Source: Chryseotalea sanaruensis (GTDB taxonomy: Bacteria > Bacteroidota > Bacteroidia > Cytophagales > Cyclobacteriaceae). Taken from it: a DNA stretch of 64,000 bases. Under the pieces are notes generated by a model. It was not told the origin of the DNA. It was given only the letters and a program-made list of their open reading frames with translations, and ran no database searches. Location of the stretch: contig NZ_BHXQ01000003.1 in the NCBI RefSeq assembly GCF_003990915.1, positions 558,001 through 622,000 of the forward strand. The letters are read 5' to 3'. The translations under genes were made by a program, and so were the position numbers. This document shows positions 26,216 through 35,708 of this stretch, in pieces. The stretch's first letter is position 1. The number at the start of each line of letters is the position of its first letter.

Positions 26216-26914
26216 ATGATCAACAAAGTTGTTAAAGATGCAGACGAAGCCTTACGCGACATGAGTGATAATGCTGTATTGATGTTAGGGGGCTTCGGAC
26301 TTAGCGGTATACCAGAAAATTGTATTTCGGCCATACTGAAAAAAGGTGTGAAAGGTTTAACCTGTATTTCTAATAATGCGGGTGTCGATGATTTTGGTAT
26401 TGGCTTGTTACTCAAGACCAGACAAGTAAAGAAAATGATTTCTTCTTATGTTGGTGAAAATGCAGAGTTTGAACGTCAGTTGCTCTCAGGAGAATTAGAA
26501 GTAGAGCTGATCCCGCAAGGTACATTGGCTGAAAGAGTAAGAGCAGGTGGAGCTGGTATTCCGGCTTTCTTTACACCAGCAGGCTATGGTACCGAAGTTG
26601 CGCTAGGAAAAGAAACAAGAGAATTCGATGGCAAGATGTATTTGATGGAGCGTTGGCTACGCGCTGATTATTCTATTGTAAAAGCCTGGAAGGGTGATAC
26701 TGCAGGTAATCTTGTTTACAGAGGTACTGCACGCAACTTTAATCCGATGATGGCAGCCGCAGGAAAAATTACAGTAGCAGAAGTAGAAGAACTTGTTCCC
26801 CTAGGCGAATTAGATCCTAATAATATTCACACACCAGGAATTTATGTTCAACGTATTTTTCAGGGTAAAGATTATGAGAAAAGGATTGAGCAGAGGACCA
26901 TAACCAAGATTTAA
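26216..26914 (+). CDS. scoA: 3-oxoacid CoA-transferase subunit A
   Basis: A 232-residue alpha subunit of a succinyl-CoA:3-ketoacid (acetoacetate) CoA-transferase, used to activate or release ketoacids. [13 protein letters not shown] (about 25-37) and the [15 protein letters not shown] segment are typical. It needs the beta subunit encoded at 27466, but the two genes are 551 bases apart because a four-helix-bundle gene lies between them. Confidence 0.93.
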   Translation: MINKVVKDADEALRDMSDNAVLMLGGFGLSGIPENCISAILKKGVKGLTCISNNAGVDDFGIGLLLKTRQVKKMISSYVGENAEFERQLLSGELEVELIPQGTLAERVRAGGAGIPAFFTPAGYGTEVALGKETREFDGKMYLMERWLRADYSIVKAWKGDTAGNLVYRGTARNFNPMMAAAGKITVAEVEELVPLGELDPNNIHTPGIYVQRIFQGKDYEKRIEQRTITKI

Positions 26915-26949
26915 GGATTAAAGGATTTGAAGATATGATTCGGTGATGT

Positions 26950-27428
26950 GGTGATTCGTTGATAAGAAAGAAATTCTCGTGTTAAACACAGCTTACTGAT
27001 GAACGTATTAAGTGATTTATTCAAAAGTCCTTTTTATATGGAGGTAACTAAGAAATATAACCCTGAACTAAAAGAGAATCTAATTGTATCTCTTACCTTT
27101 CAATTTGCATTGGCTATTGTAAAATTTGCTGAAATACTTGAGAGCAATAGAAAGTTTGCCGTAGCTAATCAGTTAATTCGATCTGGAACTTCAATTGGCG
27201 CAAATGTTCGTGAGGCTCAAAATGCAGAATCAAGAGCTGATTTTATTCACAAAATTAAACTAGCAGCGAAAGAAGCGGACGAAACCGAATATTGGTTAGA
27301 GATTTGTCATGAAACTGAATCCTATCCAAATTGTGATGAGCTACTTTCACAAATACTCAGCATTAAAAAAGTGTTATCAAAAATAATATCATCTTCTAAG
27401 GCAAAGCCCAACTAAAATCAACGAATCA
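26950..27428. mobile_element. possible IVS-like unit: four-helix-bundle gene between inverted repeats
   Basis: The words TGATTCGTTGA (26950-26960) and TCAACGAATCA (27418-27428) are perfect inverted copies flanking the four-helix-bundle gene. Beyond them the match continues imperfectly (GGTGATGTGGTGATT on the left, AATCATCATATCAACAC on the right). The unit separates two subunit genes that normally adjoin. No transposase or target duplication is seen, so mobility is an inference. Confidence 0.4.
26999..27415 (+). CDS. four-helix-bundle protein (S23/IVS-type)
   Basis: A 138-residue helical protein of the group first found inside 23S rRNA intervening sequences and related to Avd-like proteins. 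The conserved core is NQLIRSGTSIGANVREAQNAES and KEADETEYWLE (about 60-103). Function is unknown; binding of nucleic acid or a partner protein is presumed. The gene interrupts the CoA-transferase pair and is bracketed by inverted repeats. Confidence 0.88.
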   Translation: MNVLSDLFKSPFYMEVTKKYNPELKENLIVSLTFQFALAIVKFAEILESNRKFAVANQLIRSGTSIGANVREAQNAESRADFIHKIKLAAKEADETEYWLEICHETESYPNCDELLSQILSIKKVLSKIISSSKAKPN

Positions 27429-27465
27429 TCATATCAACACATAAGCACATCAACAAATTAGATTT

Positions 27466-28122
27466 ATGTTAGACAAAATCGGAATAGCAAAACGTATCGC
27501 ACAAGAAGTTAGAGATGGTATGTATATCAACTTAGGTATTGGTATTCCTACACTTGTGGCTAATTACATTCCTGCAGACCTTAATGTTGTACTGCAATCA
27601 GAAAATGGATTGCTAGGTATCGGCCCCTTCCCTACTGAAGACAAAGTCGATCCAGATTTGATTAATGCGGGTAAGCAAACCATTACCATGATGCCTGGCT
27701 CGGCACTTTTCAATTCTGCCGAAAGTTTCGCCATGATACGTGGTGGTCATGTTGATTTAACTATTCTCGGTGCCATGGAAGTATCTGAGCGGGGAGATAT
27801 TGCTAACTGGAAAGTACCTGGCAAAATGGTGAAGGGCATGGGCGGTGCTATGGACTTAGTTGCTTCGGCCAAACACATCATTGTAGCCATGCAGCATTGT
27901 AGTAAAGATGGCGCATCCAAACTGTTGAAAGAATGTTCGCTTCCGATAACAGGTATCAGATGCGTGAAAAAAATAGTGAGTGATCTGGCTGTGTTGGATG
28001 TATTACCTGTAGGCGGTTTTAAGTTGTTAGAACGTGCTCCAGGTGTTTCTGTTGAGCAAATAAAAAATGCAACAGCAGGACGACTTATCATAGAGGGTGA
28101 TGTTAAAGAAATGAGTATCTAG
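27466..28122 (+). CDS. scoB: 3-oxoacid CoA-transferase subunit B
   Basis: A 218-residue beta subunit, partner of the protein at 26216. The catalytic Glu is in [13 protein letters not shown] (about 44-56, Glu in SENG), which forms the CoA thioester intermediate, and [14 protein letters not shown] follows. Starts at ATG 27466 shortly after the right inverted repeat. Confidence 0.93.
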   Translation: MLDKIGIAKRIAQEVRDGMYINLGIGIPTLVANYIPADLNVVLQSENGLLGIGPFPTEDKVDPDLINAGKQTITMMPGSALFNSAESFAMIRGGHVDLTILGAMEVSERGDIANWKVPGKMVKGMGGAMDLVASAKHIIVAMQHCSKDGASKLLKECSLPITGIRCVKKIVSDLAVLDVLPVGGFKLLERAPGVSVEQIKNATAGRLIIEGDVKEMSI

Positions 28123-28432
28123 AAATAATCACTTGTCTTTGTCATCCTAAATCCCTGGTCTGTGTCTTCAAAGAACAGCAAAAACTCATCAAATTTTCAA
28201 ATCGATTCCATCACATTTCGGTCTGTGAGGACACAGTCCGAGGAATGGAGCAATATATTTAGATAAAGCCCTCAATCAGTTCAAAATTCACCTTTCGTAT
28301 CGCTTAAAGGCTTATTTTATACGCTTTTTCATCAGAATTTATCAATCCAAAATAAAAATAGCCTCATTTTTAACCCATCTTTGATTAAATGCATACTTTT
28401 GCAGCCGAAACTGCTTAAAAAACATACCACTT
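28123..28432. repeat. intergenic region with a palindromic repeat and the glnN promoter
   Basis: No gene is visible in these 310 bases. TCGGTCTGTG at 28218-28227 pairs with CACAGTCCGA at 28232-28241 around a four-base loop with one mismatch, and the word GGTCTGTG also occurs at 28157-28164. The pattern looks like a dispersed REP-like repeat. Confidence 0.45.
28394..28401 (+). promoter_or_regulatory. -7 box of glnN
   Basis: TACTTTTG matches TAnnTTTG and lies 32 bases before the glnN start codon. No good -33 element is present, which may indicate dependence on an activator. Confidence 0.45.
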
Positions 28433-30595
28433 ATGGCACATTTGCGCTTCAAAGCCCTTGACCAATTGGCCACCAGGCCTAAAATTAATGTTGAATTGCC
28501 TTCTGCTAAGATCTCCGACTTCTTTGGTGAGAGTGTTTTCACTATTGAAGAAATGAGAGCGACTTTAGCTCCAGCTGTCTTTAAAAAAGTAAGTCAAGCC
28601 ATCCGCAATGGTGAAAAAATTGATGAAGTGACTGCAGATGCAGTAGCTTCAGCAGCCAAAAGCTGGGCTATTACTAAAGGTGCTACCCATTTTACACACT
28701 GGTTCCAACCCCTAACAGGTGGTACCGCTGAAAAACATGATAGCTTCTTTGATGGCACCTCTGGAATTGAAAAATTTAAAGGAAGTGAATTAGTTCAACA
28801 AGAACCTGATGCTTCTTCTTTCCCCAGTGGTGGTATCCGTAGCACTTTCGAAGCCCGTGGTTATACAGCCTGGGATCCTTCCTCACCAATGTTTCTGTAT
28901 GGAAAGACTTTATGTATCCCTACCATCTTTGTTTCTTACACAGGTGAAACATTAGACACAAAAGCATCATTATTAAAAGCAATAAAAGTTGTTGATAAAG
29001 CTGCCACTAAAGTTGCTCAGTTATTTGACCGTGAGATTACAAAGGTTACTGCATCATTGGGTATTGAGCAAGAGTACTTCCTTGTAGATGAAGCTTTATA
29101 TATGGCTCGTCCTGACTTGGTAATGGCTGGTCGTTCAGTATTTGGTCATGCACCTGCACGTGGTCAGCAGTTAGAGGATCACTATTTTGGTTCTATCCCT
29201 GCACGTGCTTACGACTTCATGAAAGAATTTGAAGTTGAAGCCTGGAAACTTGGTATTCCATTGCGCACGCGCCACAACGAAGTGGCTCCTAGCCAATTTG
29301 AAGTAGCCCCTATGTTTGAAGAAGTAAACGTAGCCAACGACCACAACCAATTATTAATGGATGTGATGGGGCGTGTTGCAGAGAAACATAATCTACGCGT
29401 GTTATTCCATGAAAAACCTTTTGCAGGGGTAAATGGTAGTGGTAAGCATAACAACTGGTCTTTGATTACTGACACTGGCGTTAACTTGTTTGCCCCTAGC
29501 AGTAGCGCACGTGATAATCTCATGTTCCTCACTTTCTTTGTTACCACTGTAAAAGCAGTGCATGAACATGCTGATCTATTAAGAGCAAGTATTGCCACAG
29601 CAGCGAATGATTTCCGTTTGGGTGCCAATGAAGCACCTCCGGCTATCATGTCTACATTCTTGGGTTCGCAAATGAGTGCTGTGCTTGATGAATTAGAAAG
29701 CAAGGGTAACGTTAAAATTGAGAAAGGTGATAACATGTATATGAAGTTGGGTATTGATCATATACCTGAAATTATACTTGACAATACAGATCGTAACCGT
29801 ACTTCGCCTTTTGCCTTTACTGGTAATAAGTTTGAGTTTCGTGCAGTTGGTTCAAGCGACAATTGCGCCACAGCTATGACGGCCTTGAATGTAATTGTAG
29901 CTGATCAGTTAGAAAAACTGCATGAGGAAGTAAGCCAAGATATTGAAAAGGGAACTGAAAAAAGATTAGCGATCGTAAACGTATTAAGACGTTATATTAA
30001 AGAATCCAAAACTATTCGTTTTGAAGGCGATGGTTATAGTGATGAGTGGGTTAAAGAAGCTGCAAAACGCGGTTTGTCTAACCACAAAAACATGCCAGCA
30101 GCGGTTAAGGCTTATTTGACTAAAAAATCAATTGAGTTATTTGAACGCCACGGCATCTATAACCATAAAGAGGTTGAAGCACGTCAAGAGATTAAATTGG
30201 AATCTTACATTAAACGTGTGCAAATAGAATCTCGTGTTATGGGAGATCTGGCTATCAATCATATTATTCCTACTGCTATCGCTTACCAGAGTAAGTTAAT
30301 AGACAATGCTAATGGCTTGAAAGGCTTAGGTATCGACAATAAAGCAGTGGTAAAAACCATTCAGGAGATCAGCGGACACATTGAAACCATTAAAACCAAT
30401 GTGCACAACATGATTGAGGAGCGTAAGCGAATTAATAAAATGACTGATGCCCATGAAAAAGCAACTGCTTATTGTGAGGATGTGAAGGAGAAATACTTCG
30501 AAATTATCCGTGAAGCAGTTGATGATTTAGAACTTTTAGTAAATGATGAGGACTGGCCACTTGTAAAATACAGAGAACTTTTGTTCCTTCGTTAA
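28433..30595 (+). CDS. glnN: type III glutamine synthetase
   Basis: A 720-residue GS III, the dodecameric form typical of Bacteroidota and some cyanobacteria, which makes glutamine from glutamate, ammonia and ATP. KGATHFTHWFQPLTG (about 82-96), GIEQEYFLVD (metal Glu) and NGSGKHNNWS are the active-site blocks. The N-terminus carries the GS III-specific domain. Stand-alone transcription unit, closed by a strong terminator. Confidence 0.97.
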   Translation: MAHLRFKALDQLATRPKINVELPSAKISDFFGESVFTIEEMRATLAPAVFKKVSQAIRNGEKIDEVTADAVASAAKSWAITKGATHFTHWFQPLTGGTAEKHDSFFDGTSGIEKFKGSELVQQEPDASSFPSGGIRSTFEARGYTAWDPSSPMFLYGKTLCIPTIFVSYTGETLDTKASLLKAIKVVDKAATKVAQLFDREITKVTASLGIEQEYFLVDEALYMARPDLVMAGRSVFGHAPARGQQLEDHYFGSIPARAYDFMKEFEVEAWKLGIPLRTRHNEVAPSQFEVAPMFEEVNVANDHNQLLMDVMGRVAEKHNLRVLFHEKPFAGVNGSGKHNNWSLITDTGVNLFAPSSSARDNLMFLTFFVTTVKAVHEHADLLRASIATAANDFRLGANEAPPAIMSTFLGSQMSAVLDELESKGNVKIEKGDNMYMKLGIDHIPEIILDNTDRNRTSPFAFTGNKFEFRAVGSSDNCATAMTALNVIVADQLEKLHEEVSQDIEKGTEKRLAIVNVLRRYIKESKTIRFEGDGYSDEWVKEAAKRGLSNHKNMPAAVKAYLTKKSIELFERHGIYNHKEVEARQEIKLESYIKRVQIESRVMGDLAINHIIPTAIAYQSKLIDNANGLKGLGIDNKAVVKTIQEISGHIETIKTNVHNMIEERKRINKMTDAHEKATAYCEDVKEKYFEIIREAVDDLELLVNDEDWPLVKYRELLFLR

Positions 30596-30614
30596 ACCTA
30601 AACCTAAACCTATG

Positions 30615-30648
30615 AAAAGGTGATATCGAGCAATCGATATCGCCTTTT
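30615..30648. terminator. bidirectional terminator between glnN and the CapA-like gene
   Basis: AAAAGG-T-GATATCGA and its complement around a GCAA loop, with T runs in both directions (TTTTCTGTTTTT on the plus strand). Two convergent genes share it. CCTAAA is repeated three times just before it. Confidence 0.75.
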
Positions 30649-30659
30649 CTGTTTTTAGG

Positions 30660-32030
30660 CTATTCAGCAGGTTTACTGTTATAAAAAATAGCTATTGAAG
30701 AATCGTGATAAGGCATACTTTTTTTAACATTTTCCAGAATACGTTCCGCCTCTTCCCGGCTTTTGAAAAAGCCTAAATAATAATCAACCTTCCCATCTTT
30801 TGTCTCATTTGTATGCAAGCCATAGAAAGTATCCAAAGGTGGTACCGGCACCCTGCTATTTGTTTTTTCAACCGTAAATAATTTGATGCTATAACTTGTT
30901 GAATCGAAATGCAGAAGTCTGCTTTCATTAACATTTGCGTTGTACTTGCTAAAGAGTAGTCTGGAGTCGGTGATAAAAGTTTTAAAATTTTGCTTCGAAA
31001 GCTCATCTTTTATAAAACCGGTGGTATCATTCTCAAAAGTAGGCACAGGAAGTACCACATATTTTTTTTGTGCATCGCGATGTACATATTGCAAGATATA
31101 GTTGACTGAATCGATATGTTTGGTGATAACAGAGTCGTTACGAATTTTAGAAAGATCAATCCGCACCATAGCGCCACCATTTTTATAGCGGTCACGTTGT
31201 CCGGAAACAAAATTTCCCAGCGAATAAACTACTAACTGCTGATTCTCTTTATTGAATTGCATCGGTTGCAATACATGTGGGTGTGCACCAATCACCAATT
31301 GAACACCAGAATCAAATAAATACTTAGTCAATACTTTTTGATAGGCATTAGGTTGGGACTGATACTCGCTGCCCCAGTGCATAAAAGCAATGATATAATC
31401 TGGGTTTGGTAGTTTTGCCTGTGTTATATCCTTTCTGATTTGTGCGGTATCAATTGCGTTTACAATGGTCGGTTTGGGCACAGGTATGCCATTGGTTCCA
31501 TAAGTATAATTAAGTAGTGCCAGTTTAAAACCATTTTTTTCAAGTATGAGTGGATAGTCATTCAATCGGCTAGCTTCATCTGTAAAAGTACCTGTATGTA
31601 CAATCTTAAAACTATCCAGCATTTCAATAGTACGCTCAATACCACGTTTACCCTTATCGCAGGAGTGGTTATTGGCTGTAACCAATACATCGAAACCAAC
31701 ATCCTGTAAATCAACTGCAAGTGCATCTGGTGAGCTGAATGCCGGATACCCCTTATATGGAGCACCCGCAAGCGTAACCTCCAGATTTCCTATTGCTAAA
31801 TCCGCAGCAGCGATATAGGGTTTTACAAATTGAAAACAACTTGTATAATCGTAACTGCCAGTACTTGCATTATAGGCTGCTGCAATTTGTGAATCGTGTC
31901 CCATTACATCGCCAGTAAATAATAAAGACAAGCGCGTTGTGTCCTGCGCAGCCGCATTCAAACCAATAATTAGCAATACAAAAACTAGTTTCAAAATTTT
32001 ACAATGCTTATTGTTAACTATCTTTACCAT
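30660..32030 (-). CDS. CapA-family metallophosphoesterase-like protein with a C-terminal SPOR-like region
   Basis: A 456-residue protein with a signal peptide (to about residue 28), so exported. The PGA_cap/CapA domain shows FTGDVMGH, IGNLEVTLAG, TANNHSCDKG, FMHWGSEYQ and GAHPHVLQP, the metal-binding motifs. The last 80 residues contain YYLGFFKSREEAERIL, like a SPOR peptidoglycan-binding repeat. CapA proteins support poly-gamma-glutamate capsule export in Bacillus; in Bacteroidota the substrate is unknown. The SPOR reading is tentative. Confidence 0.88.
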   Translation of the reverse strand: MVKIVNNKHCKILKLVFVLLIIGLNAAAQDTTRLSLLFTGDVMGHDSQIAAAYNASTGSYDYTSCFQFVKPYIAAADLAIGNLEVTLAGAPYKGYPAFSSPDALAVDLQDVGFDVLVTANNHSCDKGKRGIERTIEMLDSFKIVHTGTFTDEASRLNDYPLILEKNGFKLALLNYTYGTNGIPVPKPTIVNAIDTAQIRKDITQAKLPNPDYIIAFMHWGSEYQSQPNAYQKVLTKYLFDSGVQLVIGAHPHVLQPMQFNKENQQLVVYSLGNFVSGQRDRYKNGGAMVRIDLSKIRNDSVITKHIDSVNYILQYVHRDAQKKYVVLPVPTFENDTTGFIKDELSKQNFKTFITDSRLLFSKYNANVNESRLLHFDSTSYSIKLFTVEKTNSRVPVPPLDTFYGLHTNETKDGKVDYYLGFFKSREEAERILENVKKSMPYHDSSIAIFYNSKPAE

Positions 32031-32068
32031 ACTCTTTGTATCGCAGTAAGCAGATACTTTTATCTTAA

Positions 32069-32725
32069 TTAAACTCTCAAAATTTTATTTTCAATGATTA
32101 CAAAAACCTGATCATTTTCCTTTGGTGTAATGCGCGCCAATCCTGTAAAGGCACCAAAAGCCGGTAATAAACATTGCTTACTGCCAAAATAAAAGCAGGG
32201 TAGGGTTAATCTTTGTTTCCCCTTTCCCACCATGTGTGCACCCGGATGAATATGTCCGGCCATGTTATACAATTCGCCCTCGTAATTTTCTATAGGATGA
32301 TGTGTGAGCAAGAATGGTTCCAATACTAATTTTTCATGAAGTACAATACCATGCTTTTCGTATTGATGGTTACTTAAAATGTCATGATTACCCAACACCA
32401 ACTCGAAAGTTTTTTCTCTGAAATGCTTAATTAGCTGTCCAAACTCCTCCCAAGCATCATTGTAATGGCTATGAAATAAATCGCCAAGAAAAATAATCCG
32501 TTTTGCTTGTGTTTTCTGAATTAACTCAAGTAACTGCTCAAGATTTTTTTCATCCGCTTTAACAGGAACCGGTACACCGGATTTTCTGAAGTGGTTGATC
32601 TTGCCCAGGTGCAAATCGGCCAGTAGTAAGGTTTCTCTGGCAGGCCAGAAAAGGGCTCGTTGAGGCCATAGATGAAGCAACTCATTGGCTATGGTAAAAG
32701 AAACTGACTGACTAAGGCTTTTCAT
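32069..32725 (-). CDS. pdeM: ligase-associated DNA damage response endonuclease PdeM
   Basis: A calcineurin-like phosphoesterase of 218 residues when read from ATG 32725 (MKSLSQSVSF). Motifs in order: ADLHLGK, GDLFHSHYNDAW, GNHD, THHP and GHIHPG. PdeM proteins usually accompany an ATP-dependent DNA ligase, a helicase and an exonuclease in a repair cassette; none of these is beside it here. A 13-residue upstream extension would overlap the porin gene region on the other strand. Confidence 0.88.
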   Translation of the reverse strand: MKSLSQSVSFTIANELLHLWPQRALFWPARETLLLADLHLGKINHFRKSGVPVPVKADEKNLEQLLELIQKTQAKRIIFLGDLFHSHYNDAWEEFGQLIKHFREKTFELVLGNHDILSNHQYEKHGIVLHEKLVLEPFLLTHHPIENYEGELYNMAGHIHPGAHMVGKGKQRLTLPCFYFGSKQCLLPAFGAFTGLARITPKENDQVFVIIENKILRV

Positions 32726-32814
32726 TGATCCGGCAAGGTAATAAAGAGCCTGAAACCTGTGCACAGGTGTACAAGCTGAAAGGTATATTTTTACCTTGCG
32801 CCCAAATTCAAGTT

Positions 32815-34014
32815 ATGAAGAAGCTCCTGTCTGTATTTATCCTGACTTTCGTGATGAGTACAAATTTGCAAGCACAAAATGCGATTGCCCCTTACTTTTC
32901 ATATGGTAAAGGGCTTGGCATCACCTCACCCGACAGCCTTTTCATGCTCAATATTCGTTTTCGCATACAAAACCGCTTTGCTTTTGCTACCGAAAGTTTA
33001 GAAGACCTGGACATCAAAGAAGTTGAAGCCAGGGTGCGCAGGTTGCGACTTCGTTTTGATGGCTTTATTTACAATCCGAAACTCACCTATGTTATTCAAC
33101 TTTCTTTCTCCAGAGGAGACATGGATTTTGATGATACTGGTTTTCCTAATGTAGTGCGTGACGCCATTGTTTTATACAGTGTTAATGAACACTTCACCAT
33201 CGGACTGGGGCAAACCAAACTTCCTGGCAACAGACAAAGGGTAAACTCTTCTGGTGACTTACAACTACCAGATCGCTCAATTGTAAACTCTACCTTTAAT
33301 GTAGATCGTGATTTTGGTTTACAATTTTATTACAACAACAAGATTGGTTTCATGACTTACGTGGTCAGGGGAGCCATCACTTCTGGCGAAGGAAGAAACG
33401 TTACCAAGTCTGATCGTGGTCTGGCTTATACAGGTAGGCTTGAATTACTTCCCTTTGGCTATTTTACTAACGGAGGTGATTACTTTGAAGGTGATTTGAG
33501 CCGTGAACCGAAACCAAAGGTGTCGGTGGGACTTACTTATTCCGATAACGAAAATGCTACCCGAACAGGCGGGCAACTTGGTGTATTTTTGCCCCCGGGT
33601 GAACAAAGAGATATAGAAACAGGTATGGTTGATTTTTTGCTTAAGTATAATGGATGGGCGCTGGCATCAGAATATTTAAACAGGTCTACAATTGACCCTT
33701 TGATTCTTATTGATCCCATTGAATCCGATTACGCATTTATCTACAAAGGACATGGCTTCAATCTTCAGGGCAGTTACTTGTTCAAAAATAACTTGGAACT
33801 GGTAAGCCGCTTTTCTGAAGTTAAACCCGATATGGAACTGGCTGATTTTACACCTTATATTAAACAGTACACAATTGGTACCACAAAATACATGAAAGGA
33901 CATAGAGTTAAGCTCCAATGCGATGTAACTTTGGAACACAGAAAGTGGCTGAGTGATATACAACCTGATAGCAAAAACTGGCAGGTACGGTTTCAGGTTG
34001 AGGCCGGAATTTAA
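32815..34014 (+). CDS. phosphate-selective porin (OprO/OprP type)
   Basis: A 399-residue outer-membrane porin read from ATG 32815 (signal peptide ending at LQAQ). The mature part has many amphipathic strands and ends RFQVEAGI, a barrel-type C-terminus. The PF07396-like N-terminus SLFMLNIRFRIQNRF and VRRLRLRFDGFIYNPKLTY are characteristic. The neighbouring PiT transporter at 34151 suggests the two form an outer- and inner-membrane phosphate uptake route. Confidence 0.85.
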   Translation: MKKLLSVFILTFVMSTNLQAQNAIAPYFSYGKGLGITSPDSLFMLNIRFRIQNRFAFATESLEDLDIKEVEARVRRLRLRFDGFIYNPKLTYVIQLSFSRGDMDFDDTGFPNVVRDAIVLYSVNEHFTIGLGQTKLPGNRQRVNSSGDLQLPDRSIVNSTFNVDRDFGLQFYYNNKIGFMTYVVRGAITSGEGRNVTKSDRGLAYTGRLELLPFGYFTNGGDYFEGDLSREPKPKVSVGLTYSDNENATRTGGQLGVFLPPGEQRDIETGMVDFLLKYNGWALASEYLNRSTIDPLILIDPIESDYAFIYKGHGFNLQGSYLFKNNLELVSRFSEVKPDMELADFTPYIKQYTIGTTKYMKGHRVKLQCDVTLEHRKWLSDIQPDSKNWQVRFQVEAGI

Positions 34015-34150
34015 TTTGATTATCTTGTTTTTTAAACACTTGTTTTTCAGATAGTTAAAATTTATATGGCTTCTTTCATAAAAAAAAGCTTAACATTCGG
34101 TTAACATTGTCAAAAGCATTAAACCGTAGATTGCGCGCCAATTCAATTAT

Positions 34151-35563
34151 ATGTTTGAATTAGAGTTATCTTACTCCATTCTCCTAGTCATTTGTCTTTT
34201 AGCCGCCTGCGGTTTTGAGTTTGTCAATGGCTTTCACGACACTGCCAACGCAGTAGCAACTGTAATCTATACAAACTCTTTAAAGCCATGGATTGCCGTA
34301 ATCTGGTCAGGTATTTGGAACTTTATAGGCGTACTTTTTGGCGGCATTAGCGTGGCCATGGGTATTGTTTATTTGTTGCCAGTAGAATCGCTCGTAGACC
34401 AAAGCATGGGGCAGAGTATAGCCATGGTAATGGCACTTCTTATTAGTGCTATATCATGGAATTTAATTACTTGGTACCTGGGCATTCCCTGCTCCAGCTC
34501 TCATACACTTATTGCTTCCATTTTAGGCGTTGGTATTGCCTATTCTTTATTGCCAGATGTAAACGCAGCAGCAGTTAATTGGGGCAAAGCCAAAGAAATT
34601 GGAATGTCTTTATTAGTTTCTCCGCTTTTTGGTTTTTCAATGACTATAGTCTTGATGTTCTTACTCAGATCCTTTACGAAAAAGACCAAGTATGGAGACA
34701 GCCTTTTCAAAGAACCTAAGAAAAATGCTCCACCTCCATTGTGGATACGTTCTGTTCTTATTGCTACTTGTACCGGTGTAAGCTTCTTTCATGGTTCTAA
34801 TGACGGCCAAAAAGGTGTTGGCTTAATCATGCTTATTTTGATTGGTATCGTCCCAGGCTATTTTGCGTTAAGCGAATCAGTTTCACCTGAATCTTTAAAT
34901 GGGTCCTTCGTTAAGATTGAGCAAGTTATGGGGGTGATGGATTCTTCTACATTGTCTGCACCCGATAGAGTTATCCTTGCCGACACTAAAGCGATGCATG
35001 CACGTCTGGTTAACAAACTCAGTAGCACTCCATCTGTTGCAGTAATTCCGAAAAGTGAGCGTTTTGCTATTAGAAAAGATATAATGGTAATGAACCGCAA
35101 TCTTGAAAGTATGCTGAAAAAAGAAGAATTACGGTTAAGCGACAAAGACAAGGCAATCTTAAAAAGTGAACTGAAATCTGTTCGAACTATCACTGATTTT
35201 GCTCCTCAATGGGTTGTGTTAATGGTCTCTTTCTCTCTAGGTCTTGGTACTATGATTGGCTGGAAACGTATTGTAAAAACGATAGGTGAAAAGATCGGCA
35301 AAGAGCATCTTACCTATGCACAAGGTGCTTCAGCAGAATTGGTAGCTGCCGCTACTATTGGTTTGTCTTCGGGTTTAGGCTTACCTGTAAGTACAACACA
35401 CGTATTGTCATCAGGTATTGCAGGATCTATGGTGGCCAGCAAGGGCATCAAAAATCTTCAGGGTGATACTGTAAGGAATATTTTAATCGCTTGGTTCTTA
35501 ACGTTGCCTGTTGTCTTAATCCTGTCAGGGACATTATTCTTTTTATTCAGATTACTGCTTTGA
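34151..35563 (+). CDS. inorganic phosphate transporter, PiT family
   Basis: A 470-residue inner-membrane carrier with about ten helices. The two PiT repeats are seen as GFHDTANAVATVIYT (about 27-41) and SFFHGSNDGQKGVGLIM (about 215-231), each with the conserved Asp/Asn. A 130-residue hydrophilic loop (about 240-370, rich in Lys, Ser and Asp) separates the halves and is longer than in E. coli PitA. The carrier imports phosphate driven by H+ or Na+. Confidence 0.94.
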   Translation: MFELELSYSILLVICLLAACGFEFVNGFHDTANAVATVIYTNSLKPWIAVIWSGIWNFIGVLFGGISVAMGIVYLLPVESLVDQSMGQSIAMVMALLISAISWNLITWYLGIPCSSSHTLIASILGVGIAYSLLPDVNAAAVNWGKAKEIGMSLLVSPLFGFSMTIVLMFLLRSFTKKTKYGDSLFKEPKKNAPPPLWIRSVLIATCTGVSFFHGSNDGQKGVGLIMLILIGIVPGYFALSESVSPESLNGSFVKIEQVMGVMDSSTLSAPDRVILADTKAMHARLVNKLSSTPSVAVIPKSERFAIRKDIMVMNRNLESMLKKEELRLSDKDKAILKSELKSVRTITDFAPQWVVLMVSFSLGLGTMIGWKRIVKTIGEKIGKEHLTYAQGASAELVAAATIGLSSGLGLPVSTTHVLSSGIAGSMVASKGIKNLQGDTVRNILIAWFLTLPVVLILSGTLFFLFRLLL

Positions 35564-35641
35564 TGATTTGTATTTCATAGTAAAAGTGAAAAGCTGGTTT
35601 ATCATTTTGAGTTTTTGATTTTCTATCAAATGCCTTAGCGC

Positions 35642-35677
35642 TTTAAAACACTTACAGGCTTCATAGGTGTTTTTAAA
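35642..35677. terminator. A/T-rich terminator between the PiT and phospholipase-like genes
   Basis: TTTAAAACAC pairs with GTGTTTTTAAA across a 14-base loop between two convergent genes. The stem is A/T rich, so confidence is modest. Confidence 0.4.
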
Positions 35678-35708
35678 CTTTAAAATCTTTGGATATTAGT
35701 CCATGGTG

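Noticed and set aside
29209-29736. 175-codon minus-strand frame within glnN
   Set aside because: Composition mirrors the glnN codons; it is an antisense shadow.
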